From: Paludibacteraceae bacterium
GTDB lineage: Bacteria > Bacteroidota > Bacteroidia > Bacteroidales > Paludibacteraceae
Assembly: GCA_017547145.1 (NCBI GenBank)
Contig: JAFYQJ010000006.1
Span: 1-64,000, forward strand
Direction of reading: 5' to 3'
Length of the DNA: 64,000 nucleotides
Shown: positions 7,495 to 15,780 of the stretch, in pieces
Layout of the letters: each line of letters begins with the position of its first letter
How positions within the stretch are numbered: the stretch's first letter is position 1
Notes under the pieces: model-generated
What the model was told of the DNA's origin: nothing
The model's input: only the letters and a program-made list of their open reading frames with translations
Databases searched by the model: none
Made by a program: the position numbers and the translations under genes

Positions 7495-9210
7495 TTATTC
7501 TTTTGTCATACTATAATCAAAAAATCCAAGTACCTCGGTAGAAACTTCGCCAAGCCAACCGCTTTTGGTATTTACGGCAGTTTGTACTTTCACGAAGTCG
7601 ATAAAATCTAGTTCGACAGAATTTCCGTTTGCATCGATGGCGTTCGCTATGTCAAAACGATTTGCTTTGTTGTTAGTTAAAGTGCAATCGGTGGAACTAA
7701 AGTTGTCTGCATATCCCCATTCATATTCAGGAAGAATCCAGTTGGAGCCATTGCCTGATTTGTCGTAGTTGCGAGCTTCGAGGCGTGTTCCTCGTAAAGT
7801 GTATGAATTTTTGTTAATCCAGTTTGGATAGTAAAAATCTTGATTATGAAATGTTTTTAGATAATCGATTTCGCCCGAATTACCTTGATTGTCGGTCCAT
7901 TGCACTGACATCTGCTCGCCATTTGGTCGGTAGTAGGTTACGGCGTAATTCTGAATAGTGGATTCCTTGCCTGTTTCCGAACCACGAAGTTCGTACCAGT
8001 TGTCGTTAGGAAGCCCGTCGCCATTTTCGTCTTGCATCACCCACACAATACCCGGTTCCGATGATCCTGAGAATGAGTTGCCAAGCACACCAAAGTCATA
8101 GCCACCAGTATTGTCGATGCTGTGATCGAATCCTACTACGATGTAACCACCAAATCCACCTAGTGAAACCCAATTGTTAGACGAAAGTCGAGCTTCTGCA
8201 TACGCAATGGCAGCTTGGGGAGTGGTTTGGTTGCCATCGAAACCTCCAGTTTTAAGTTCGTTGATAAACTGTCCAGGTGCTGGCGTGTATTCGTACACTT
8301 TATTCCAATCGGCAGATGAGTTTTCTGTTTTTGCACGATAATGCAGTTCGTTGGAAGAAATAACATTAACGTTTATTGCTTGTGTTAGAGTCTCAATTTT
8401 ATCTCCTTGAACAACTTTTGCAGTAACGGTTACTTCGTGTTTCCCCACTTGTGTCAGATTGCACATCCAAGTTTGTTGCGTTCCTTCTTGAACAATATTT
8501 TCTCCAATTTTATAGCAAAAATTAGCATTTTCTAAGTTCTGCGTTTCGGTTGGCCCAACTTCGATGATGCGACCAGCAACCAATTGATAATCGGTTTTTT
8601 CAAAATACCATGAAGCGGGAGCAAACTCTACAACTTCTATTTTTGTCTCAATTTTGTCTGCTCCGTCTTCGTTTTTTGCCTCAAAAACCAATGTGTAATC
8701 GCCGAGTTCTTTGGCAAGGAAAGTATAAGAAAGCGAGTTGCTTACCACTTCTCCGTTTAGTTGCCACGAGTAAGTTGTAGGGAGTGAAGTTTCTCTCACC
8801 AAAGCGGTGAACTTTATTTCGGTGTTCAATGCCAAAACAAAGCCTTTTTCGGCATTGGCAAGAGAAACTATTGGAATTTCTACTTCGACTACATCAACAC
8901 GAATTTCGCGTTTTTCCTCACCAACTTCGGTTTCTACTTGAATAGAAATGTAAAATTCGCCCAGCGCATTACTGCAAAATTGCAGAGTTGGTGTGGTAGC
9001 AATAACAGAATCATTTATGCTCCAAGTGAAAATGGCATTTTCTGCATTTTCGTAGCGAGGCGAAATGGTAATGCTGCTACCAACTTTTGTTGAATAAATG
9101 CCCGATTCGTTGTCTAGAATGATTTTCGGACTTTCAATCGTAAACTCTTCGTCGATGTTACACGAGCAGAGAGCGAAAGTAGTGGCGATGAGGAAAAACA
9201 ATTTTTTCAT
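7495..9210 (-). CDS. PKD-domain surface lipoprotein of the corrinoid operon
   Basis: 571 aa lipoprotein (MKKLFFLIATTFALCSC). The N-terminal half holds about three Ig/PKD-like repeats, with ENAIFTWSINDS, PTTYSWQLNGE and LGDYTLVFEAKNEDG. The C-terminal half (about 300-570) is a beta-rich domain with GGYIVVGFDHSIDN and GIVWVMQDENGDGLPNDNWYEL, seen in Bacteroidales surface proteins next to BtuG/BtuB. Its molecular role is not known to me. Its position between the DUF4465 lipoprotein and BtuG suggests a surface accessory for corrinoid capture or assembly. Confidence 0.7.
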   Translation of the reverse strand: MKKLFFLIATTFALCSCNIDEEFTIESPKIILDNESGIYSTKVGSSITISPRYENAENAIFTWSINDSVIATTPTLQFCSNALGEFYISIQVETEVGEEKREIRVDVVEVEIPIVSLANAEKGFVLALNTEIKFTALVRETSLPTTYSWQLNGEVVSNSLSYTFLAKELGDYTLVFEAKNEDGADKIETKIEVVEFAPASWYFEKTDYQLVAGRIIEVGPTETQNLENANFCYKIGENIVQEGTQQTWMCNLTQVGKHEVTVTAKVVQGDKIETLTQAINVNVISSNELHYRAKTENSSADWNKVYEYTPAPGQFINELKTGGFDGNQTTPQAAIAYAEARLSSNNWVSLGGFGGYIVVGFDHSIDNTGGYDFGVLGNSFSGSSEPGIVWVMQDENGDGLPNDNWYELRGSETGKESTIQNYAVTYYRPNGEQMSVQWTDNQGNSGEIDYLKTFHNQDFYYPNWINKNSYTLRGTRLEARNYDKSGNGSNWILPEYEWGYADNFSSTDCTLTNNKANRFDIANAIDANGNSVELDFIDFVKVQTAVNTKSGWLGEVSTEVLGFFDYSMTKE

Positions 9211-9225
9211 ACTGCAAAAATAGTG

Positions 9226-10131
9226 TTAATTGTCGAAACGAACGGCTACATTGTCGTATGCAAAATAGCCCGGAGCATTGAGTCCGTATTCGCCGTACAA
9301 TTCGTCGCTACCGATAAGATTGAATTCAACACGAGTTACATTGCCTAGAACAGACAAATCCCATTTTGTCCAATCTTGTACCCCTACACCATTTTTCCAA
9401 AGGATAAATTCAGCGGTACTTGTAGCTTCTGAATCGTTATACCCATAAGCTACAATCTTAAACCAGCATTCGTTAGAAACACCGCCAGTTGGTACCAACC
9501 AGCCATCGCCATTTTCAAGTACGTTGTAAACGTAAGTGGTGTTTGTTACGTACATGTGGTCGATGGTACGTGCAATGCCGTCTCCAAATTCAAAATATAT
9601 CAATTCGTTTTGCATTCCCATACCCGAATCGTCGAGGTATCCAAAGTGAACGCAGAAGTTTTCAGAATTGTTGGCTCCACCTGTTACGTTGTAGGCTTGT
9701 AAGTCGTGAGTGTAATCTCCTTGCGAAAGATCGTTGCCTACGTAGTTGGAAATAGCGTGTCCGCCGTAGCCAGGGAACATGGCAGTTGACGATGGCGTGA
9801 ATGAAAGTTCGGTGTTTCCCTCGTCGTACCATGAGTATTGACCATTGCCGTTGCCATACTGACCATCAGGGATGAACGAAGACCAATAGTTTTCGCCTTC
9901 GGTTCCTTTGTAGTCGTTGTCTTCGAATGTAAGAACTCGGAGTTCGTACAATGGTTTTGGCTCACTTGGTTCGGGAGTTTCTTCGCTCTCATTGCCGTTG
10001 TTTCCTGTTGAACCGTTTTGCTCGCCTTGCGTTGGATCGTCTGGTTCATTTTGGTTCTCACACGAAGAAAAGATTGTCATACTCGCTACACAAAGTAGCA
10101 TTACCCACATTTTTAAGTTTAATGTTTTCAT
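9226..10131 (-). CDS. DUF4465 surface lipoprotein, BtuH-like
   Basis: 301 aa from the ATG at 10131; an in-frame extension to 10197 has no ATG and precedes the signal peptide. Lipoprotein signal MTIFSSC, then a Glu/Pro/Gly-rich linker (about 30-65), then a DUF4465 domain: YELRVLTFEDNDYKGT, GQYSWYDEGNTELSF, GGHAISNYVGND and CVHFGYLDDSG. DUF4465 proteins recur in Bacteroidales cobamide transport loci, and surface corrinoid binders called BtuH belong to such loci. It is the first gene after the cobalamin riboswitch, so it is expected to be repressed when corrinoids are plentiful. Confidence 0.72.
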   Translation of the reverse strand: MKTLNLKMWVMLLCVASMTIFSSCENQNEPDDPTQGEQNGSTGNNGNESEETPEPSEPKPLYELRVLTFEDNDYKGTEGENYWSSFIPDGQYGNGNGQYSWYDEGNTELSFTPSSTAMFPGYGGHAISNYVGNDLSQGDYTHDLQAYNVTGGANNSENFCVHFGYLDDSGMGMQNELIYFEFGDGIARTIDHMYVTNTTYVYNVLENGDGWLVPTGGVSNECWFKIVAYGYNDSEATSTAEFILWKNGVGVQDWTKWDLSVLGNVTRVEFNLIGSDELYGEYGLNAPGYFAYDNVAVRFDN

Positions 10132-10364
10132 ACTAAAAAAAATAAATAAATATTTATAAAAAATTAAAAGTCGTATCCTGCAACTTTTGAAACGCAAGGA
10201 TACGACATGAAAACATTTTTATTCCAACGCTTTTTTATTGAAGATAAACTCCATTTGGCATATTTTTGCCAAAGTTTACCTTTTCAATATGAATTGATAG
10301 AAAAAAATAGTTTCGACTCGTCCCGTTATCCTGCGGTTTCAAATCTTTTTTACAGCAATAAGGT

Positions 10365-10535
10365 AGGTCTTCTGACTTGTCCCTGTTTATTGCGCCTTCC
10401 CAGCATTTTGCCAGTGGCAGACGAATGCAATAAACCTCAAAAAAAGGACTCACAGCAACAGGTATTGTTTCGGATTCGCACCGAATTCCCTTTTCACTCT
10501 TTTGGAAAAAACTCCGCAAGAACTCCTAATTGCGA
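10365..10535 (-). promoter_or_regulatory. Cobalamin riboswitch
   Basis: On the minus strand, in order: AAAGGGAATTCGGTGCGAATCCG (core with the GGTGCGAATCC signature), then CCTGTTGCTGTGAGTCC, then the B12 box GCCACTGG (complement of 10410-10417), GGGAAGGCGC, and the closing segment AAGTCAGAAGACCTACC. These are the conserved blocks of the cobalamin riboswitch in the right order. It leads into the DUF4465-PKD-BtuG-BtuB operon. Two open frames across this stretch, one per strand, are artefacts. Confidence 0.92.
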
Positions 10536-10537
10536 GG

Positions 10538-10546
10538 GCAAAGGTA
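10538..10546 (-). promoter_or_regulatory. -7 box of the corrinoid operon promoter
   Basis: TACCTTTGC on the minus strand matches the Bacteroidota -7 consensus and lies just upstream of the riboswitch, so transcription would start at about 10530. No clear TTTG -33 box is seen at the usual distance. Confidence 0.6.
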
Positions 10547-10599
10547 TGCTATATATTTTATTTGACGAAAAAAATATTGTTTTTTTTGTTATTTTAGAA

Positions 10600-12210
10600 T
10601 TATTTTAAAAAATCAATAGCCTTATTTAACCAAGCATCATTACGTAAACCATAGCGAATAGTACCTTTTTGATAATAGTAGCGTTTAATTATTTCGTGGT
10701 TTAGTAAATCTACAATGTCTTTTTTGAATAACAAGAGGTCTTTGTTGAGGTTGGGTTTTAATTTATCGTGAAGCGATTTTATTTCTTCTTCTACATGTTC
10801 GTTGTAGCCTTCAAACTTGACAATTTCTTCTAAATTTTTAAGTATTTTTTCGCTTTGAAGGTTATATTTTGGGTTTCTTTCTTGTACAAATTCCATAAAA
10901 AGTTCGTAGTCTTTATCAGAAATTGTAAACGTTTCTGGTGAATCTATTTGTTTATATTTTCTTGCATAAGTAGTAGCATAGTCGAATATGATGTTTTCGG
11001 TATACAAGTAAAAAGCTATGTTTATAGACTGTTTTTCATTAGTAATAATACTGTCGGGTAGAATGCCACCACCATCTCTTACCGTTCGTCCGAGTCGTGT
11101 TTTGAAAGTGTTTGTAAGGCTGTCGGGAATTCTGCCAACGCTCCCATCTTCGTTTCGATTGGTGTAGTCTATAGCTTGTACGCAGCGTCCGCTTGGAGTG
11201 TAATATTTAGCCGTTGTAATTTTTAGATGCCCTTTGTATTTGATAGGACGAATGCTTTGTACAAGACCTTTACCAAATGTACGTTCACCAAAAATAGTTG
11301 CTCTATCTAAATCTTGAAATGCACCGCTCAAAATTTCGGAAGCCGACGCCGACGATCTATCCACAAGTATTGCCAAAGGTAGATTCAATGCCATTGGATC
11401 TTTGCTAGTTTTGTAAGAGAAATTATTGTTGTTTGTGCGTCCTTTTGTCGATACTATTTCTGTACCTTTTTCTACAAAAAGACTAGCAATCTTTACAGCT
11501 TCGTCTATTAATCCACCGCCATTGCCACGTAGGTCGATAATTAAACTTTTAATATGCTTTTTATGCATTAAAAAACTTAAAGCTGCTTTGAATTCAGAGT
11601 AAGCTTTGTCGTTGAATTCCGAAAGATGAATATAGCCAATGCTGTCAGAAAACGTTGTGTAATAACTGATGGGGTGAAACTGAATTGTTTCGCGAATCAT
11701 AGTCTTTTTTATAAGTTTCTTTTCGCCAGGGCGTTTTACAACTATTTGAAAAGATGTACCGGGAGCACCCTTTAGCATTGAACTAACGTCGGCAGTCGAT
11801 TTGTTTTCGGTGTTTTTCCCATCAATAGAAACGATAATGTCGCCACAACGTAAATCCATTTTTTGTGCGGGAAAACCTTCGTATGGTTCAGAAATGACAA
11901 CGTTGTTGCCATGTTGCATAATAACGGATCCAATCCCTCCGTATTCGCCCGAAGTCATTAGTTTGAGTTCTTCTGCTTGTTTTTCAGGTATATAAACGGT
12001 GTAAGGATCTAGAGTTGATAGTACGGCATTGATAGTTTTCTCACTTAAGTCGTCGTTGTTGATGCTGTCTACATAAAACAGATTTAATTCTTGCATTACA
12101 GAATTGTATATGTCTGAATTTTTCGATAATTCAAACAATGTGTTATTTGCTCTTGTTGTTATTGTAAAACAACATAAACATAAAAAGGTAAAAAGTGTCT
12201 TTGTTTTCAT
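10600..12210 (-). CDS. S41-family C-terminal processing protease
   Basis: 536 aa with a signal peptide (LCLCCFTITTRA). An N-terminal helical segment is followed by a PDZ domain (about 85-165: GEYGGIGSVIMQHGNN, GDIIVSIDGKN). The peptidase core contains LIIDLRGNGGGLIDEAV, the catalytic Ser in DRSSASASEILSG, and the catalytic Lys in ERTFGKGLVQ. The C-terminal 150 residues are helical. Ctp/Prc proteases cut C-termini of periplasmic proteins. It starts 2 nt after the TerB-DnaJ gene, so the two are probably cotranscribed. Confidence 0.88.
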   Translation of the reverse strand: MKTKTLFTFLCLCCFTITTRANNTLFELSKNSDIYNSVMQELNLFYVDSINNDDLSEKTINAVLSTLDPYTVYIPEKQAEELKLMTSGEYGGIGSVIMQHGNNVVISEPYEGFPAQKMDLRCGDIIVSIDGKNTENKSTADVSSMLKGAPGTSFQIVVKRPGEKKLIKKTMIRETIQFHPISYYTTFSDSIGYIHLSEFNDKAYSEFKAALSFLMHKKHIKSLIIDLRGNGGGLIDEAVKIASLFVEKGTEIVSTKGRTNNNNFSYKTSKDPMALNLPLAILVDRSSASASEILSGAFQDLDRATIFGERTFGKGLVQSIRPIKYKGHLKITTAKYYTPSGRCVQAIDYTNRNEDGSVGRIPDSLTNTFKTRLGRTVRDGGGILPDSIITNEKQSINIAFYLYTENIIFDYATTYARKYKQIDSPETFTISDKDYELFMEFVQERNPKYNLQSEKILKNLEEIVKFEGYNEHVEEEIKSLHDKLKPNLNKDLLLFKKDIVDLLNHEIIKRYYYQKGTIRYGLRNDAWLNKAIDFLK

Positions 12211-12212
12211 TA

Positions 12213-12947
12213 TTACGCTATGTTTCGTTCTTTTTTAATGGTTTCGTAAGCTTTTTGAATTTCTTTGAACTTTTCTTCGGCTTGTTTTTTTATCTCTTCG
12301 CCCAAGTTGTTCACTTTGTCGGGGTGGAACTTCATGGCCATTTTTCGATAAGCTTTTTTTAGTTCGTCGTCGGTGGCGTCTTTTGTGATATTAAGCACTT
12401 TGTAAGCCCAATCGGTATTTGTTTTGCTTCCAACAAACATGGCTTTGATGGACTCAAAGTCGCTCTGCGAAATAAGGTTGCGTGCTGCGGTATGAATAAC
12501 GCTGATTTCGCTTTCGGAAACCGACCCATCGGCAGCGGCAATCATAAAAAGCAAATGCACAAGCTCGGTGCGTTGCGAGTAGTTGAAATAAAGGCTTGCT
12601 TGCTGCGATATTTCGGCAACGTTGTAATTTTGTTTCAAAAACTCTTTCAACAATCGCAAAGCCTCCAAAGCTCCTTCTTCGCCAAATGTTCTTACAAGAA
12701 ATTGTTTTACAACGTTCAGTTCCGTTTTTTTTACGGTGCCATCTGCTTTCATTACGCTTGCAAAAAGCAACAATAGCACCATGCGGAAGTCATTTTGAAC
12801 GGTTTGCCTTCTCGATGACGAGGTGGTAGTTTTGTATTCTTTTCCACCTGATAGCATCGAAGTCAAAACAACTCCAACTACAGCACCTATTGGTCCGCCC
12901 AAAACAAATCCAAGTCCTCCTGCAAAAAGATATTTTCCTAATGACAT
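12213..12947 (-). CDS. TerB-DnaJ co-chaperone, DjlA-like
   Basis: 244 aa. A glycine-rich N-terminal segment ([18 protein letters not shown], about 10-30) may insert in the membrane. A TerB/DjlA-like helical domain follows at about 50-160 ([26 protein letters not shown]). The C-terminal J-domain (about 172-240) has the HPD motif in [10 protein letters not shown]. Like E. coli DjlA it combines TerB and J domains and should stimulate DnaK. The 5' gene of a two-gene unit with the S41 protease. Confidence 0.82.
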   Translation of the reverse strand: MSLGKYLFAGGLGFVLGGPIGAVVGVVLTSMLSGGKEYKTTTSSSRRQTVQNDFRMVLLLLFASVMKADGTVKKTELNVVKQFLVRTFGEEGALEALRLLKEFLKQNYNVAEISQQASLYFNYSQRTELVHLLFMIAAADGSVSESEISVIHTAARNLISQSDFESIKAMFVGSKTNTDWAYKVLNITKDATDDELKKAYRKMAMKFHPDKVNNLGEEIKKQAEEKFKEIQKAYETIKKERNIA

Positions 12948-13015
12948 TTTTCTTTTATTATTTTTTTGTTTTGCGAAAATAGATTGTTTTTTTGTAAAAA
13001 CCTTTCTCCAAAAAG

Positions 13016-14356
13016 TTATAAATCCTTAACTAAAATCGATTGCAAATTTTTGATGTGGAGTTCTTTCACTTCCACCATTTTTTGCCAAATGCTGTTGGAT
13101 TCTTCGTAGTTTTTTAGTTTGAAGTTTTCGTTTCCGATGTTTTCAATTCGCTCGATGAGCAACGCCAATGTTATTTTGTGCGTGTCGAGTGCAGGAACGT
13201 AGGTTTTTTGGTTGATGTGTTCAATGTAAGTCTCTCGCACAATGTTAGTTTCGGTAAGTAACGCCAAAATGTCTTGCGTTAGTTTTATCGGAATGTTGTA
13301 TTTGTTGGCAATATCTTGGTCGGAAACGGGCGATTCGTTGTTGTCGAATCGTACGATGATTTCTTTTAGCACAATGATTGTTGCATAATCTTTGAAACGG
13401 CGACTGATGTGTTTGGTCTCTTTTTCGAAATTATGAAATGCAATGTTTTGACTAACGTAGCTCAGTTTTGCTCCGTATAGTACAATTACCCACGAAATTT
13501 GTAACCAAAATAGCAATAATGGCAAAAAAGCAAAACTTCCGTAAACGGCATTGTATTTCGTAAGATTTATTTGCCCAGTGATGTACAAGTATTGAAAAAT
13601 CTGGAACAATGTTCCTGCCACTATCCCTGCAAAAAGTGCGTGCATAAATCCGACTTTTGTGTTGGGAATGATGATAAATATGATGGTAAATAAAATCCAA
13701 TAGATAAAAAATGGCAGCAACGTGATAAGCACTTTGTACACGCCCGAGAGAAAAATGTTTTCGGTGTGTTGCGTCATGTATTCGATGTATGGGTCTATCA
13801 TGTTCGAAAGACTTGTGGCTATAACTATAAGTACAGGCACAAGCAACATCAGCGAAAAATAGGTAGTAAACTGACGGATGAAAGAACGCGATTTTTTTAC
13901 GTTCCAGACATCGTTGAAGTTGTTTTCGATTTGGCGAAACATGCTCATCACCGACCACAGCAATACGGCAATACCGATACCAACGAAAAGTCCGCCATGT
14001 GCTTGGTCGAGGTAGTTGCTCACAAAGTTCATAATGTAGGGCAACAGTTCTTGATTGGTAGCAAAAATGCTCGATACGAAATTTTCGATGGAGTTTTGCA
14101 CACCAAAACCTTTGCCGATGGCAATGATGAGTGCCAAAATAGGCACAATGGCAAGTAGCGTGTTGTAGGTGAGTGCCGATGCTTTTATCATCAAATTGTC
14201 TTCAAAAAACTCACGGAGCGAAAGTATCAGTTTCTTGAGTAGCAGTATCGAAAGGCGTTTCGACTTGGAGAGCTCGTTTTCTGTAATTCGCCAAATGCCG
14301 ACGGTGAGAAATGCCCAAATGTTTAGAATCTTATCTTTGAATGATTTGTTTTTCAT
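13016..14356 (-). CDS. YihY/BrkB family inner-membrane protein
   Basis: 446 aa from the ATG at 14356. The upstream TTG start at 14383 is rejected because it overlaps a -7 promoter box. About six membrane helices lie in residues 40-310, with the family motifs [20 protein letters not shown] near 70 and [20 protein letters not shown] near 285. A cytoplasmic C-terminal extension of about 130 residues includes a winged-helix-like segment ([20 protein letters not shown]). Once called RNase BN; the function is not firmly known. Confidence 0.85.
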   Translation of the reverse strand: MKNKSFKDKILNIWAFLTVGIWRITENELSKSKRLSILLLKKLILSLREFFEDNLMIKASALTYNTLLAIVPILALIIAIGKGFGVQNSIENFVSSIFATNQELLPYIMNFVSNYLDQAHGGLFVGIGIAVLLWSVMSMFRQIENNFNDVWNVKKSRSFIRQFTTYFSLMLLVPVLIVIATSLSNMIDPYIEYMTQHTENIFLSGVYKVLITLLPFFIYWILFTIIFIIIPNTKVGFMHALFAGIVAGTLFQIFQYLYITGQINLTKYNAVYGSFAFLPLLLFWLQISWVIVLYGAKLSYVSQNIAFHNFEKETKHISRRFKDYATIIVLKEIIVRFDNNESPVSDQDIANKYNIPIKLTQDILALLTETNIVRETYIEHINQKTYVPALDTHKITLALLIERIENIGNENFKLKNYEESNSIWQKMVEVKELHIKNLQSILVKDL

Positions 14357-14380
14357 AAATGTCTGTTTTTTATTTCGTGT

Positions 14381-14388
14381 CAAAGTTA
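14381..14388 (-). promoter_or_regulatory. -7 box upstream of the YihY-like gene
   Basis: TAACTTTG on the minus strand, 25 nt upstream of the chosen ATG, fits TAnnTTTG. It supports the ATG at 14356 over the TTG at 14383. Confidence 0.45.
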
Positions 14389-14476
14389 CTACAAAATGAA
14401 AAATAACGTATTAAATATGTTTTTATTTGTTTTGCGTTTGTATTGTGATTTTTATTTATTCTCGAAATAAAAACAC

Positions 14477-14484
14477 TACATTTG
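14477..14484 (+). promoter_or_regulatory. -7 box upstream of structured element copy A
   Basis: TACATTTG matches the -7 consensus and would start a transcript near 14490. That transcript would contain the whole structured element and could run into the FISUMP lipoprotein gene. No TTTG lies at the standard -33 distance. Confidence 0.5.
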
Positions 14485-14534
14485 TCTCAAATTAACCGAA
14501 TGTGAAAATTATAAAAAGTTTTGCCTATGGAATA

Positions 14535-14765
14535 AAAGCGTAGTTTTTTACGCACATCTTGAAAATATTGGAAATAGCGTTATAAGCAAATCTTGAGTTT
14601 TTCTGAACCTGAACAATTCAAATTACTCTTCAAGAACAAAGCTAAATGACGTCTGCGCGTTGCGTGGACTTTTGTTCGTTTTAATTTGAAGAGTAGAGGT
14701 AGTTCAGGACCTAGAAAAACTCAAATAAAGCAATATAAAGTACCACGCTGTTTTTATGTGTGTAA
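14535..14765 (+). ncRNA. Structured element copy A (nested long hairpin, covaries with copy B)
   Basis: Paired arms, outside in: 14550-14557 with 14756-14763; 14572-14580 with 14745-14753; 14593-14604 with 14713-14724 (12 bp, TTGAGTTTTTCT with its exact complement); 14608-14614 with 14702-14708 (CCTGAAC/GTTCAGG); 14625-14633 with 14686-14694; 14634-14640 with 14671-14677 (GAACAAA/TTTGTTC); apical hairpin 14651-14658 with 14662-14669. The backbone is nearly identical to 39698-39918, while the third and fifth arms differ in sequence and still pair. No coding frame. It may be a leader of the next gene or a free RNA; which one cannot be told from sequence. Confidence 0.65.
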
Positions 14766-14825
14766 ATCAATGATTTAAGGTATAGTTGAAAAATCTTATT
14801 AGTGTAATATTAAAAATTGAAAAGT

Positions 14826-15656
14826 ATGATAAAAAATAAATTTTTATTTGTAGCAATGCTTTTTGCAGCATTGAGTTTGGGGTTCGCATCGTGCGACGAC
14901 AAAAAAGGTACCGAACCCGACGAACCAACACAAGGAGAACAAACTGAACAAACCGACCAAAATGGCTCAAGTGAAAACAACGGAAATAAGGAGGAAGAAA
15001 AACCCGAACCTGAGACTCCGGCTATTGACTACAACGGACATGCTTATGTAGACCTAGGTTTGCCAAGTGGTTTGAAATGGGCAACTTGCAATGTAGGCTC
15101 TAATAAACCAGAAGAGTACGGAAACTACTACGCTTGGGGCGAAACTATTCCAAAAACTAATTATACTTGGAATACTTATAAATGGGTGACATTGGGGATG
15201 TCAGATATGTATGGTATAAATAAATACACTTTTGCTGATGGTCAAATGTCTGGCGTATGGTATGATGGCGAAGGCAACTTTATTGGAGATAATAAAACCA
15301 TTCTCGACAAAGAAGACGATGCTGCTTCTGTGAATATGGGTGGCTCTTGGCGAATGCCAACAAGATCCGAACAAGATGAATTACGAACTGAATGTTCTTG
15401 GACATGGACAACATTGAATGGCATTAATGGATACAACGTAGAAGGCTCTAATGGTAACTCTATCTTTCTTCCTGCTGCTGGCTGTCGTTACTATAGCAAT
15501 TTGGACTACGCAGGGTCGGCTGGTTGCTATTGGTCGAGTTCGCTTGATACAGAATACTTGCATTACGCCTACTACCTTAGTTTCAGTTCGGGTTACTTGG
15601 AATGGTTCCACTACTCCCGTTATCGTGGTCAGTCCGTTCGTGGGGTAATTGAATAA
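14826..15656 (+). CDS. FISUMP-domain lipoprotein
   Basis: 276 aa from the ATG at 14826; a TTG at 14817 is also in frame. The lipoprotein signal ends at GFASC. A Glu/Gln/Pro-rich linker (about 25-65) precedes one FISUMP-type domain: HAYVDLGLPSGLKWATCNVG, GNYYAWGE, GGSWRMPTRSEQDEL and, at the end, YRGQSVRGV. Such proteins are common, multi-copy surface lipoproteins in Bacteroidales and Fibrobacter; their function is unknown to me. A paralogue lies at 19430. It follows structured element A and ends before a clear terminator. Confidence 0.8.
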   Translation: MIKNKFLFVAMLFAALSLGFASCDDKKGTEPDEPTQGEQTEQTDQNGSSENNGNKEEEKPEPETPAIDYNGHAYVDLGLPSGLKWATCNVGSNKPEEYGNYYAWGETIPKTNYTWNTYKWVTLGMSDMYGINKYTFADGQMSGVWYDGEGNFIGDNKTILDKEDDAASVNMGGSWRMPTRSEQDELRTECSWTWTTLNGINGYNVEGSNGNSIFLPAAGCRYYSNLDYAGSAGCYWSSSLDTEYLHYAYYLSFSSGYLEWFHYSRYRGQSVRGVIE

Positions 15657-15678
15657 AAGGAGTAGTATGTAGAAAAGA

Positions 15679-15710
15679 AGCAGAACTCTTGTGTGGGTTC
15701 TGCTTTTTTT
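15679..15710 (+). terminator. Intrinsic terminator after the FISUMP gene
   Basis: AGCAGAAC (15679-15686) pairs with GTTCTGCT (15697-15704), followed by a run of T. Confidence 0.85.
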
Positions 15711-15724
15711 GTGCGGTTGTTTTA

Positions 15725-15756
15725 TTTGTTTTTCGTTTTTGAAAAACGTATTTTTG
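15725..15756 (+). promoter_or_regulatory. Promoter of the acyl-CoA ligase gene
   Basis: TTTG (15725-15728), 20 nt spacer, TATTTTTG (15749-15756): full Bacteroidota -33/-7 promoter. It places the transcription start just before the ATG at 15781 and rules out the longer frame that starts inside the terminator. Confidence 0.8.
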
Positions 15757-15780
15757 CACAAAATTCTTAATAATGTGAAT

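Noticed and set aside
10207-10608. Open frames on both strands (10207-10608 plus, 10235-10519 minus)
   Set aside because: They run across the cobalamin riboswitch, have no protein family features, and the RNA blocks explain the region.
14384-14825. Insertion sequence at structured element A
   Set aside because: No transposase, no target-site duplication seen; the element is defined by paired arms instead.
15691-15780. N-terminal extension of the acyl-CoA ligase
   Set aside because: It overlaps an intrinsic terminator and the -33/-7 promoter; the ATG at 15781 is standard.
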